A stretch of 64,000 nt of DNA from Henricia sp. BOLD:AAB3569 (GCA_037783545.1 JBBELK010000218.1:1240001-1304000), one strand, 5' to 3'; positions 41,989 through 52,455 are shown, counted from the stretch's first letter. Numbers and translations are program-made. Notes: generated by a model from the letters alone, not told the origin.

Positions 41989-42540
41989 AATAATAGTAGT
42001 AAAAGACGTCATGCAGTAACATATATCAGCACCACATAAATCAAATGAGCACCCCGCGGAGAAAAACTAAAACAAACCAAAGATGCAAATACATATTTAT
42101 TTGATTTTCGATATAGATATTGTCCTCGTTTCGATATAGTTCTCGGATTACCTTTGTAGAAACTAATATGATGTTTCAAGATTGTTTGTATCCAAATAAA
42201 AGTAGGCCTATGACTCGCTATGCACCTCCCCTCCTCCTCCTTACTGCCTCCGCCGTTTCTCAAGGCGCTCGGTCTCAGAGCAAGGAGACAATTATACCTC
42301 CTTGAACTCTGCTTCAGCAATTTAAATTGATCATCCTAGTTTAGTCCGCTCTGGTGCCAATTTGGAGACGAAGGGAAAAACCGAGGCAAAAGGAGACAAA
42401 TTGTCATCCGGAAACTGGGTTACTCGGATAGGTCTGTCTCACTGATTGATTAAATTTGTTTAGTTTACTCCATCATCGCTACACGCCAACTACTCGTAAA
42501 ATAGCCAACCCAATGGATCAGCTTATTATACAGAAAGACC
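41989..42540. other. Spacer, nothing recognised
   Basis: No supportable exon. Minus- and plus-strand frames here overlap and carry no domain. Confidence 0.4.
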
Positions 42541-42561
42541 GCCCCCCCCCCCCCCCCCCCG
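42541..42561. repeat. Poly(C) tract
   Basis: An almost pure C run of about 19 bases. Confidence 0.9.
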
Positions 42562-42726
42562 AAAAAATTAAGACAATTTGCAAAAACTGTCACTTTAACA
42601 AACAATATTTTAGGCATTTCAGTTTGTGATCAGGGGTATTCCAAAAAAGTGAAATTTGTTATCAGGGGTGTTTTACAATAAAGTGAAATTTCAAGTTCAT
42701 GCCCTTTAACAGGCTGTTTAGCAATA

Positions 42727-42740
42727 ATGCACCTATCAAT

Positions 42741-42773
<33 letters not shown>

Positions 42774-43046
42774 GGGCTACCCCACCTAACAGGTGGGGAT
42801 TGTCACTTTTTTGTGACAAAATCCCCACCCCTGGGGCAACATTTAGGTGACAAATCCCCACCCTCGGGTGCAAAACATGCGCGTCTTGTATACAAATACA
42901 CAGAAAATTTAATTTCAAAGGGTCAAATGCCCCACCCTGGGGTATGAAAAACGTGACCAAACCCCCACCTAGGGGGTGGGCCAGCGGGGGGGGGGGGGGG
43001 GTGGGTGTATGGGATGGGGGGGGGGGGGGACAATTGATAGGTGCAT
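42727..43046. mobile_element. Family K element with G/C tracts, copy 2
   Basis: Perfect ends ATGCACCTATCAATTG and inverse. A C run of about 28 follows the left end; two G runs (about 42986-43003 and 43017-43029) precede the right end. Interior blocks match 28636-28904. The tracts face each other as C left and G right, so the strands can pair into a hairpin; the minus-strand frame here is tract-driven. Confidence 0.8.
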
Positions 43047-43424
43047 AACTGTCAGTTATTTCACCACTTAAAAAAAAACACACCATCATAAAACGCATTG
43101 AGGTGTCGGCTTCATTTTGGCACCAATTGCAAGTCGATCACTTTCTGCATGACTGAGTTATCATTGTCTGACTGAGGTGGGGTAAAATGACGATTGCCGA
43201 CAGTTATAAGGCTATATGCTAAACAACCAGGTTTTGCATTTACTTTCAAAACAAAAACTTTAATAAACGAAAAGTTGCATTTCGTGAGACCTTATGCACG
43301 TCTGAAACAAATTTTAAAAAGAAAGTCATTTTAGCTGCACTACTTTTTATTAACTGTTATTGGAATGTCGTCCTTTGACAAGAAATGTGTGAAGCAAATT
43401 TATTGTCCATTGCATATATTTACA
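43047..43424. other. Spacer, nothing recognised
   Basis: No supportable feature. Confidence 0.4.
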
Positions 43425-43939
43425 TATGCAGCACGATATGTTGCAGAGGGTATCCCCCTAGGCCAAAAAAACATAATAGTTCTGCTTCCGATTACATGGC
43501 ATTTCAAAATAGGGTAGGTAGGTAGGGAATTTTTTTTTTTTGCCAATTTTGTGTGTGCACAATCATATGGAGGCATCTGCGTGTAGTCAAGGCTTAAGGG
43601 TAACAGTAAAACAATGGAAACAAGACTACCAAATAACTTCTACAATACATGAAGCACGTCGTTAGAAATTTATTTATACGTTTATATACATGTATCGATA
43701 CACTAATTATTTTTTATTTTTTCATTTTTTTTTCCGATAAAAAAAATAGGGTCGCAGCCTAAAAATAGGGTCGGTCGGGAAACCGGAAGCAGAACTATTA
43801 TTTTTTTTGGCCCTACCATTGTTTCCCCATTGTGTCTCAAACATCCAAGGATAATTCCTTTCAGTTTTTAGGGAGAGTGGTGCTTTAACGAAAGGGAAGA
43901 GTGTGTTGAGTTATAGGGGCGTTATGAGGGAGTCCCTTT
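43425..43939 (+). mobile_element. Family I element, copy 3, carrying a nested insert
   Basis: Starts atgcagcacgatatgttgca and ends gggagtccctttaa. The interior is interrupted by 43461-43812; outside the insert it reads like the inverse of the copy at 884-1070. Confidence 0.65.
43461..43812. mobile_element. Nested GGCCAAAAAAA element with CTA duplication
   Basis: Ends GGCCAAAAAAACATAATAGT and the inverse of GGCCAAAAAAAATAATAGTT, both continuing tctgcttccg. CTA stands at both outer edges (43458-43460, 43813-43815). Interior has facing aaatagggt words. Clear case of an element inside family I. Confidence 0.75.
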
Positions 43940-44304
43940 AAACTATACACAATGTTGACAAATTTCAAATTGATACTGACCCATTGTATTAAGTCACGCG
44001 TCTCTTCATTTTTTTGCAAATTATATCCCAAAAGAAAGCACTGGGACCCTCGTTTTCGGTGACAATTCGAAATTCCTCAATACCTGGAACATTGCCAAAA
44101 AATACCCAGCAGCCCTGCAATACATTGTCGTCATAGAAATACACCATTTGTGGTAAAACGAAGCAATTATAACTGATGCTACAGTTGAAGTCAGAAGTAT
44201 AAATACAACTGTATGCAACCAAGTGTTAAAACTGGTGTGCTTACACCATTTAACTAACAGTAGGCTATTTACTAAAGTCTTGATTTTGTGGAATTCCTCA
44301 CGTG

Positions 44305-44491
44305 TGTATGGGTTTACGGTAGCACCATGTGAATCTCATTTGTATATGTGTGGTTCTGAAAAGAACCGGTGAGTGTGAACTCAACGTTTCGAACAGCGTG
44401 CTCTGTTCGTCTTCAGGAGTAATGAGATTCACCTGGTGCTTCATATACAAATGAGATTCACATGGTGCTACCGTAAACCCATACACACGTT
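44305..44491 (-). mobile_element. 187-bp Penelope-like insertion with 14-bp target duplication
   Basis: GAATTCCTCACGTG is repeated exactly at 44291-44304 and 44492-44505; the homologous element at 21358-22066 has this word only once (about 21940-21953), so the pre-insertion state is visible. The insert has 44-bp inverted arms inside (48 bp if four TSD bases are counted: 44301-44348 with 44442-44489), plus a third partial copy of aatgagattcacctggtgct at 44421-44440. The centre carries the hammerhead-like motif. No coding sequence. Relation to Penelope-like elements is inferred from the motif and the inverted layout. Confidence 0.65.
44379..44420 (-). ncRNA. Hammerhead ribozyme-like motif (type I, minimal)
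   Basis: Minus strand, 5' to 3': stem I strand ACTC, core CTGAAGA, an extra C, stem II GAACAG-(AGCACG)-CTGTTC, core GAA, a two-pair stem III AC/GT with no loop, U at the cleavage site, then GAGT pairing with ACTC. All core bases C3-U4-G5-A6-N7-G8-A9 and G12-A13-A14 are present. Stem III this short is a hallmark of hammerheads reported in Penelope-like elements, thought to work as dimers. Oddities: the extra C before stem II and U instead of the usual C at position 17, so cleavage may be weak or lost. Confidence 0.5.
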
Positions 44492-44719
44492 GAATTCCTC
44501 ACGTGCATGCAGTACTTAAAAACATAGCTTGTACACCTTGCAATGGTTCGGGTAGTCCTGTTTACCGTTTTGGGTGATGATGGTGGTGTACATGTATTTA
44601 TACTTCTGACTTCAACTGTATGTAACATTCATTACAAAGCTGTCCACAAACAAAGTGCAGTGGCTGAAGCGGCCAACCGTGGCTTTGAATAAGCCTTTTG
44701 CAGGTTTCACGCGAATTGC

Positions 44720-45005
44720 GTCTGGTGTACTGACGTACTTTCTTTTACATGCACACTTAGTATCTACTTGACCAGACTAATTTCCGTTGCTATGTGGTGC
44801 ACGCGGCAGGTGTGAAGTACAAAATCAATAACACGTTCATCGTAGAATTAGAATGGCACAAAACAACCAGACTTGATTGCCAGGCAATGACTGCACTACG
44901 TAGCAATAATAGCATGTGACTTTGTAAACTGCACATCCATTTGAAAGAGAAGAATCTGGGGCACCGACCTTTATGCAAATGTTACACGCAAAAGGCAAAC
45001 TCATC
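44720..45005 (-). repeat. Family M repeat, inverted copy
   Basis: gtgtactgacgtactttctt, cacttagtatctacttgacc, GCTATGTGGTGCACGCGGCA and tttatgcaaatgttacacgc parallel 16935-17240 in reverse order. Confidence 0.55.
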
Positions 45006-45063
45006 ATACACATCACAGTCAAACCAACAAGACCTGATTTATATCTCGACCCATAAAAACGTA

Positions 45064-45392
45064 TAATAATAATGGTGGATTCTTATATAGCGCACATGTC
45101 CACCCTGCGGGGTTCTCCTATGGCGCTGTTGCCATTATAATTAACGCTGCCATCAGGAAATCACCAGAACCATTTCGCTATAACTAGGTGGCTGCTGGCC
45201 AGGCGCTCAACCCTATCAGCAGTTAGATTGTGGCATTCCCCTCAACAGCTTCCCAAATATCGCTTGGTTTGACGAGGCAACCGGGATTAAGTGCCTTGCC
45301 CAGGGACACAGACACGTTGGTCGAACTGGGGCTTAAACCCACAACCTCTGATTGGGAGTCCAGCTTCATACCCACTAGACCACAATTTGACA
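45064..45392 (-). mobile_element. tRNA-Gly-like SINE
   Basis: On the minus strand: head tRNA-like with A box TGGTCTAGTGGGTATGAAG, loop CTCCCAA and B box GTGGGTTTAAGCCCC; then gtccctgggcaaggcactta and a body ending tgcgctatataagaatccac followed by an ATT-rich tail. This is the layout of a common marine-invertebrate SINE type. Plus-strand frames over it are incidental. Confidence 0.7.
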
Positions 45393-45843
45393 AGTTTACA
45401 TTTCATACTCGCACCTTCCTCCATGCTCACACACAAAATGTTGTCAGCTCACCGAGTGTCGTAAACATCCTCATGGTGAAATTGTTAACTCCGACAGCGG
45501 GTAACATTACGCGTAATAAATCTTCTTATAGGTCATTGCAAAGATCAAATATTGACATTGAGATCCAATAAAACTGTCGCTGGGCGTGACACGGATATTT
45601 TGTAAGCATGTCGTCTGCCTCGTCTTGCATCAAGTAACTGATTTCCGTAAACCCGAGTTGCCAAAAAGGACTAACCCTTTACACCTTAAAAGCTTTCGCT
45701 CATCACGTACGCAGAGTAACTTGGTGCACTGCATTAACCCTAGACTTAAAGTCAGGTTGGTGACCAGTTGGTTCATAAACCGCGGCAACGCAGCCGCGAA
45801 TGGACTGGGAACAAGTCTAGTCGACGTCCAGTTACCGATGTAG
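45393..45843. other. Spacer, nothing recognised
   Basis: No supportable exon; AAGTCTAGTCGACGTCCAG at 45812-45830 repeats a word from 21207. Confidence 0.4.
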
Positions 45844-46145
45844 ATTGGTTCCCGATCCTATCGCTTATTGCGAAAATATAGGGATCGGTAAAGGGCAGCC
45901 ATGACAGGAAGAATTCTGCCCTGTGGTTATTATAATTTATTTGTTTAGTAAGTGCGCATATTTTGCATTGACATTTGTAACCCGGCCGTGCGTGTCCAAC
46001 AAATGTAAATAAAGTAAATTGCCTAAAGTAAAGGGCTTCGCCAATTTTTAAATATAAAACACAATGCGCACGCGCAAAGACGACCAATCACAGATAAAGA
46101 TGAAGCGCCCTTTACCTGTCCCTATATTCTCCAATGTGGAATATG
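45844..46145 (+). repeat. Family N repeat, copy 1
   Basis: gattggttcccgatcctatc, cgcttattgcgaaaatatag, acatttgtaacccggccgtg, aaattgcctaaagtaaaggg and agatgaagcgccctttacct recur in the same order at 61621-61945. Confidence 0.7.
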
Positions 46146-47281
46146 TCTATCACCGATGTCGACACCACATATACGTGTACTGTGCATTCTACATTAACCC
46201 CGGCATTTTAAGCCCATGTGGATTTTTCTTTCCATTCCGTATTTTTGATTTAATCACAGCTATCAGTAAGATACTGTACGACTCACGGGCTATCGATCCG
46301 TGATGCCTAACGGTGTATGTCGCGACATCTGCTACCGGAAATTTCCCAATATAGCCTTGCTTTTGTTTTCTAGTTTGTATATTTTTTTTCTTTCGAAATA
46401 TGGAGGCAAAATATTGTCATGCACACTAGCGGCCGTTTTATGAGTGCGTAAGATGATACACGACAGCACTACTTGTTATTTTATAAACATTGTGGCTTTA
46501 TTTTTTTCAGGAAAAAACCCTGCTACTTCCATGTAAAACGTACAATCGTATTGCCGTAAATATAGCCCTTAATAATCCCGTTAAGGCAGCCGTAGTTAGT
46601 ACGCAGCAATCATAATGTGTAAATGATATTTTACAGAGAGGTACCTACCTTCCGGTGTTTCTCAGTTTTGTCTCAAATATCCAACGAAATTCAAAGAACC
46701 TCTTTTCGTGCTGGCCAGAGCTCGAATGCTTTTGCATTGGCTATACGTCCGTCACCTTTCCATGTACTAGAACTTACGATGTACGAAAGCCTTCTCAAAC
46801 GCTTGGTGGCGCTATAGGGCTTTTATTTACATGTGTTACACAAGGGACGTTCTTATACGCTGCCCCCTGGTAATAATCGAGTATGACGTCCCTAAGTAAC
46901 CGTGCGGACGTTGCAAGTAGGCCTATATAACAGTGAACATTCTTGAATTTCCATTAACAAAAACATTTTGTATACATATTCTTCTATATTTTATAGCTCA
47001 ATTGAATACAATATACATGTAATGCGATACCCTGAGGGAAAATCGTGTTGTGGGTGGAATGTACATGCACAATTTACGTGGGCTTATCGGATTACCTATG
47101 ATGGTTTGCCCAAGGTTTATTTTACTAGTTACTGCTAAATTGCTTCGGACAGTTGTAGTGTCAGATGTCTATAGTTTCCAAAATCTAGCCGAAGGATATT
47201 CGTAACCCACGCATCGGTATATCAGTCTTGAAGATGATGCCACTGGTATATACGTGACCCGCTATATAAGTCGCGCAGGCT
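46146..47281. other. Intergenic DNA, nothing recognised
   Basis: 1.1 kb without supported exons, RNA genes or paired ends. Confidence 0.45.
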
Positions 47282-47468
47282 AGGTCGAGTTTTCGCGACC
47301 ATTAGGATCCACGCTCATTAAAATACAAAATATAATGGAAATTCCTGCCAGTCTCCAATCTGCCGCCTTGAATGTCCGTGCTCCGCCTGGAATTCCCATT
47401 GTGTTTTGGTATACTAATGAGCTTGGATCTGCCACAGATTTCTACTTATGGTCGCGAAAACTCGACCT
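47282..47468. mobile_element. Small element with perfect 21-bp inverted ends
   Basis: AGGTCGAGTTTTCGCGACCA (plus t) at 47282-47302 and the exact inverse at 47448-47468; 187 bp. Inner bases also mirror loosely (aggatccacgctcatta / taatgagcttggatct). Non-coding. Confidence 0.75.
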
Positions 47469-47478
47469 TTAAGTTGAC

Positions 47479-47560
47479 TTAAAGACGGAGAAAGGCTCGT
47501 CAATGCGCAACAGACAAATTCGTGCCACGAATTTCACCGCGCTCCATACCTTGCCCTGGC
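47479..47560. repeat. Family B element, left half only
   Basis: TTAAAGACGGAGAAAGGCTC, gtcaatgcgc and aattcgtgccacgaattt, then unrelated DNA. Confidence 0.55.
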
Positions 47561-47729
47561 AGCCGTTACGGTCCCAGAGAGTGTAGGGCCATGGTGCAGA
47601 CTATTAGTCTCGTCCATTCTGCAAATAGGGTGTGTATTTTTTCGAGATCAAATATTTATCACAGAAAACACACCCTTTGTAAATTTATGTCATTTAGTTT
47701 CAGCCATATTCACATTATATTACTAATAG

Positions 47730-48592
47730 GACTTAAAGTCGACTTAGCGAGATAATTTGTGTTGCCAAGTCGACTTCCTAAATTCAATAAGTCGACTTTC
47801 TGAAATTAATAAATCGACCTGGCGATATGTTTTTGTTGCCAAGTCGCCTTTCTAAATCTACTAAGTCGAATTGGAGAGATTTATTATGTATAAGTCGAGT
47901 CTACCTGGCAACAAATTATCTCACTATGCTTAAAGGCAGTATACATGATTGGTATCTCAGAGAATCAGAAATGTTCACAGATTTACACATAACTTACACG
48001 ATATAAACATGATGACGACAGAAAGCTTCCCCTGAAATGGTTTTGTCTAAAGTGCTAAAGTTTTTGAGAAATGAGCAAAACAATTATTTTTCGTGTCGCG
48101 AGACGAAAATTCAATTCGCCCCAAAACCATTTTGCCCAAGTGCCATTTCGCCCCCAAACCACTTCGCATAAGTGCCGTTTCGCCCCAAATCACTTCGTCC
48201 AAACACTACCTCGCCCAAATGCCACTTCGCCCCAAAACCACTTTGTGCACAGGCCGTGGTTCAGGGCGGAGTGGTTTTTTCGGGGCGAAATGACTGCAAA
48301 CCTTTTTTTGACTGTTTTCTCAAAAGTTAGACGAAGTACGGAGCTGGGTTTTGCTCGGGTTGGTTTTAATCATGCATATCTTCAATCACACAGGGGGATA
48401 AAACTATTTGTAACAGTTTACCAATCATGTATAGCCTACTATCTTTAAGTCGACTTATTGAATTCAGGAGGTCGACTTGACAACATAAAATATCTCGCCA
48501 AGTCGACACGGTACATTCGGGAAGTCGACTTGGTAACAACAATTATCTCGTCAAGCCTATTTATTAAGTCTAGGAAGTCGACTTGGCAACGG
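47730..48592. mobile_element. AAGTCGACTT foldback element, split by a family A copy
   Basis: Several AAGTCGACTT palindromes spaced by ~25-45 bp with gcgagataatttgtgttgcc between them on the left (47732-47925) and the inverse ggcaacataaaatatctcgc-like order on the right (48450-48592). The two halves are separated by the complete family A element at 47930-48448. Confidence 0.65.
47930..48448 (+). mobile_element. Family A element, copy 4, nested
   Basis: TTAA at both edges, ends as in the other family A copies. Inserted in the middle of the AAGTCGACTT foldback element, so it is younger than its host. Confidence 0.8.
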
Positions 48593-49033
48593 TAGATAAA
48601 CAAGCAGGATGGCACTCACAGAGCGCCGTACAATTACACCATGTGTATTATCCCTGTATTGGAAAAATGGGCAAAAACGAGTTGTTTAATAATCTCATGT
48701 TCATGACCTCGTCCTTCGACACACCTGTCACGAGCGCGAATCGTCTGAATTAATCATCGTTATGTTTCCAACGGGGGCGCACAATAAATAAATTTGATCA
48801 TGGGATAGAGCACGGTTGAAAATGACCATTTCTGGCGGGCCCAGAATTAGCTAATATTTGACTGCTACAGTTACGTGTCAATAATGATGCATGACAAGTG
48901 GACGTACACAGTGTATGTTTATAAAAACAATGTCAAGAGATTCGTTGTGCCGGACTGCTTAAAGGTATAACACATTGGTAAACTGTTAAAATGGGTGTTA
49001 TTTCCACTCGTGATTAGAAGCCCGTGTTTATAG
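48593..49033. other. Spacer between two AAGTCGACTT elements
   Basis: Begins gataaacaagcaggatggca, echoed after the second element at 49551 (tctaaacaagtaggatggta), so the two foldback loci probably arose by duplication with their flank. No gene. Confidence 0.45.
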
Positions 49034-49549
49034 ATACCGAGATAATTTATCTTACTCACCAAGTTGACTTATAACGTGGATTAAGTCGACTTAATTTGTG
49101 TTGCGAAGTCGACTTCATAGATTTAATAAGTCGACTTGGCGAGATAATTTATGTTGCCCAAAGGACTTTCTATATTTAATAACTGGACTTAGCGAGATAA
49201 TTTATGTTGCCAAGTCGACTTCCTGAAATATATCAGTCGACTTGGTGAGATATTTTTGTTGCCAAGTCGCCTTTCTAAATCTACTATTGAAGTCGACTTG
49301 GCAACAGAATATCTCACCAAGTCGACTTTTTGAATTCAGGAAGGCGACTTGGCGACATCAAATATCTCGCCAAGTCGACTTATTGAATTCAGGAAGGCGA
49401 CTTGGCGACATAAAATATCTCGCCAAGTCGACTTATTAAATCTAGGACGTCGACTTGGCAACGTAAATTATCTCGTCGAGTCGACTTCACATCTCGCCAA
49501 GTCGACATAATCCACGTTATAAGTCAACTTGGTTAGATAAATTCGGTAT
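49034..49549. mobile_element. AAGTCGACTT foldback element, second copy
   Basis: Outer arms ataccgagataatttatc…ccaagttgacttataacgtg…gattaagtcgac and the inverse gtcgacataatccacgttat…aagtcaacttggttagataa…ttcggtat. Interior has about nine AAGTCGACTT or variants in a 40-50-bp rhythm, changing orientation of the linker near 49285. Folds into one long hairpin with many SalI/HincII sites. Confidence 0.75.
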
Positions 49550-50616
49550 CTAAACAAGTAGGATGGTACCCATAGAGCACTGTATTAACGAGATAATTGG
49601 CAGAAATTTATTTTTGAGATGCCTCACGAGCTCTGTATCAAACTCTTCGTGTACTTGGAGCAATACGTTGATGTCCTATTCATGAATACACGTGAAAAAC
49701 AGCGGGTGGAATTCTAATCATGATTCATGAGCAACTATACATGTTAAGCACGTAATGTAGGCCTATAGCTCCCGAAGAAAGAACATGTACCCGCACCCAC
49801 ACCCTCCCCACCGCGTTACGTTATACATGTATCTGTTCGCATCACAAGTCTTCGAGCGCATGAAATGCAATTTTTGTCATTTTAGGTATAACTCTGTTTC
49901 TCGATTACGGTTATTAAAACTCACTTCGAATCAACCTGAAGGTGTTATTATAGGTTTTTGGTTTTTATGCTGTGGATTTCTATGTGAGATACCTGTTGTG
50001 ACAGGCTGAGGTACCTCACGGGAATTTTTCATTAGTTTTGCTGTAATTACACCCTTTGTTTTCTCAGATTTTCAAGGTTTTTGTGACCCTTGGTTCCTCA
50101 GTTTTCTTACATTACCGGTCCCATGTTTTGGGTCAAAAATGGGACGGGTGGGATGGTGGTGGTGGAGGTGGAAACTGCAGCAGTGCCAAATTTCACTTTG
50201 AATTCATTTAACTTTTCACGAGCAGGTCCAAAAAGCAGCGACCTCTCTTGGCAAAGACGGTTAAAATGAAAACAATTTTCTTGAACTGATGTTTTTTTTG
50301 AAACAAAGTTATTCGCTTTCAAATTGTACATCAACCAACAAAAACACGTTTAGTTATCGAACAATTACCGTCATTCTTTCGAATTATTGGCAGTCCAGAC
50401 GGCGCGCTGTACGCTGCGCATTACAGACCAAACACTGTAAGTCATATTTGGTGAAGTCTATAGATAAGGCGCGAAAAACGGCCGTATAAAATAACGGCGT
50501 TTATATTATACCTGCTCTTCCATGCAATATTATTTTATTTAGTAGCCTATAATAGACCTAATCATCATACATGTATTGCAAAGAATGAACAGGGCTTTCG
50601 TAAATACTCGTAGGCA
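49550..50616. other. Intergenic DNA, nothing recognised
   Basis: A ggtggtggtggaggtgg run at 50155-50171 is the only simple repeat. No supported exon. Confidence 0.4.
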
Positions 50617-50756
50617 TTAAAGGCACAGGCTCGTCAGCAATGCGCGCCCGCCAAATTCGTGCTCGAAACACGCAGCTCAATGCCTTTGCTATGGAGCTGC
50701 GTATTGCGTGGCACACATTTGGCGGGCGCGCATTGCTGACGAGCCTGTGCCTTTAA
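50617..50756. mobile_element. Family B palindromic element, copy 3
   Basis: TTAAAGGCACAGGCTCGTCA … and exact-style inverse; TTAA both edges. Its right TTAA (50753-50756) is also the left TTAA of the adjoining family D element. Confidence 0.85.
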
Positions 50757-51267
50757 AGGCCCTATATAGATGATCTTTTTTTGAGCGATTCTGGGCATAA
50801 AACCATTATAAATCAAAAGAAAGACAACAAACTCATCAGAAAAAAAAAGTCAGCTCTGTCAAATGTACCACGTCTTCTAAAAACATGAAAATCCATATGC
50901 GTTTTACCGGTCTTGGCTGGGTGTTCTAAATATTCGTTCTCAGTCGGTCGCGTACTTTGTGGCGCGCGTCTATATATGTGCGTGTGTGCGCGACCCACGC
51001 AATGCATTAAAAATGCATCGCGTTGTAACAGCATACACGCAGTACACAGCGTCCAATACGGACCGCCCAAATGAGAAGTAAATCGTTTGCAAACAATCTA
51101 AATAATTTCATCTTCATGGATTATTTTCTGGTAAAATATATCATCTCAGGCGGAAACATTTCATTTGATAGATTATACCAATTCAATCTTTACTTTGAGG
51201 AAGGTTTTTCCTGTCAACTAGTTGATTAACTTTTGGGGTCATTGCAAATGATACAGTGGGCCTTTAA
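50753..51267 (+). mobile_element. Family D element, complete copy 1
   Basis: TTAAAGGCCCTATATAGATG at the left and the inverse of TTAAAGGCCCACTGTATCAT at the right. Interior tgagcgattctgggcataaa, aaatgtaccacgtcttctaa, ttctcagtcggtcgcgtact and gcatcgcgttgtaaca match 60655-61184. Confidence 0.8.
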
Positions 51268-51615
51268 AGGCAGGGATTTCTAAAATTATGACAGAAAATA
51301 TTAAAAATTTAAACAGCCTCTATTGCCTTTTGAGTTTTATTTGAAGTGTGCGGTTGCACTTTAACCGTGAGTCACCCTATGTCAGTTATCGCCGGATATG
51401 CCTGGTGAAAACATTGGCAGGCACGTGCAGGTGAGTAACGAAGCAGGGCCTAGGCCTATATGGGCGTTAAAAGGTGAACCCTTCTGGCTTTCAATTTGCC
51501 TCACGAACGACCACTTACTGGGGTAAATATTAACATCCTCGTCCGCTAATTTACGAGTTTCCTTTTTCTTCTAAACGTCCAAAACTGTTCATATGGAACG
51601 TGCGAAATGCAATAA
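51268..51615. other. Spacer, nothing recognised
   Basis: No supportable feature. Confidence 0.4.
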
Positions 51616-52137
51616 TGTAAAGATAGTATACATGATTGGTACCCCGGTAAACTGTTACAAATAGTTTTACCCCCTGATGTGTGATTGAAGGTATGCATGA
51701 TTAAAACCAACCTGAGCAAAAACCAGCTCCGTACTTCGTCTATAACTTTTGAGAAAACAGTCAAAAGGGTTTGCAGTCATTTCACCCCAAAACCACTTCG
51801 CCCTGAACCATTTCGCCCTGAACCACGGCCTGTGCACGAAGTGGTTTTGGAGTGAAGTAGCATTTGGGCGATGTAGTGTTTGGACGAAATGGCACTCGGG
51901 CGAAGTGGTTTTGGGGGCGAAATGGCACTTGGGCGAAATGGTTTTGGGGCGAATTGAATTTTCGTCTCATGAGACGAAAACTAATTGTTTTACTCATTTC
52001 TCAAAGACTATAGCACTTCAGACAAAACCATTTCAGGGGAAGTTTTTTACGGTCATCATGTTTATATTGTGTAAGTTAGGCGTAAATCTGTGAACATGTT
52101 TTATTTTCGAGATATCAATCATGTATACTGCCTTTAA
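51616..52137 (-). mobile_element. Family A element, copy 5
   Basis: Inverse orientation; right edge TTAA (52134-52137), left edge decayed to GTAA. Carries the same opposed CGAAATGG runs. Confidence 0.8.
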
Positions 52138-52204
52138 GACACAAACTCCCTCGTAGAAATGTCAGTCAAATAGAGATGCCGTGATACTTCAGAGAACCTG
52201 AAAA

Positions 52205-52455
52205 ATTCATGCATGGTTTTTGTTATGAATTAATGGTTAAAAAAGTTGTCTGTAGACAACTTGAAAAAATAAAAAACACCTTCAGTTGGCAATTTCTCCC
52301 ACAAAGGGTATACCATTTTACACAGGGAAAAAATCATGCGGTGTTTGTTACCTGGCCTGGCAACACTTTTAGACGGTTTTTTTCTTGTTAGCTCGATGAA
52401 GTATACAATTTTGGGTACCTGCATGCAAATTATGTGGGTATTTCCATAAAAACAT
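52205..52455 (-). mobile_element. Family C element, partial, inverted
   Basis: caccttcagttggcaatttc, tcccacaaagggtataccat, tttacacagggaaaaaatca and caacacttttagacgg; GTCTGTAGACAAC at 52248-52260 mirrors the GTCTGCAGAC word of 32421-32430. Confidence 0.7.

Larger units (their letters stand above)
44182..44618. mobile_element. Tc1-like miniature element hosting a ribozyme-bearing insert
   Basis: Perfect 25-bp inverted ends beginning CAGTTGAAGTCAGAAGTATA, with TA at both edges (44180-44181 and 44619-44620), as for Tc1/mariner. The ends resemble those of Sleeping Beauty. Homologous to 21358-22066. The segment 44305-44505 is an insertion relative to that copy. Confidence 0.8.

Noticed and set aside
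42736-43098. Pro/Gly-rich frame on the minus strand
   Set aside because: Driven by the C and G tracts of the family K element.
45230-45571. 113-codon plus-strand frame
   Set aside because: Lies largely over the tRNA-Gly-like SINE and carries no domain.
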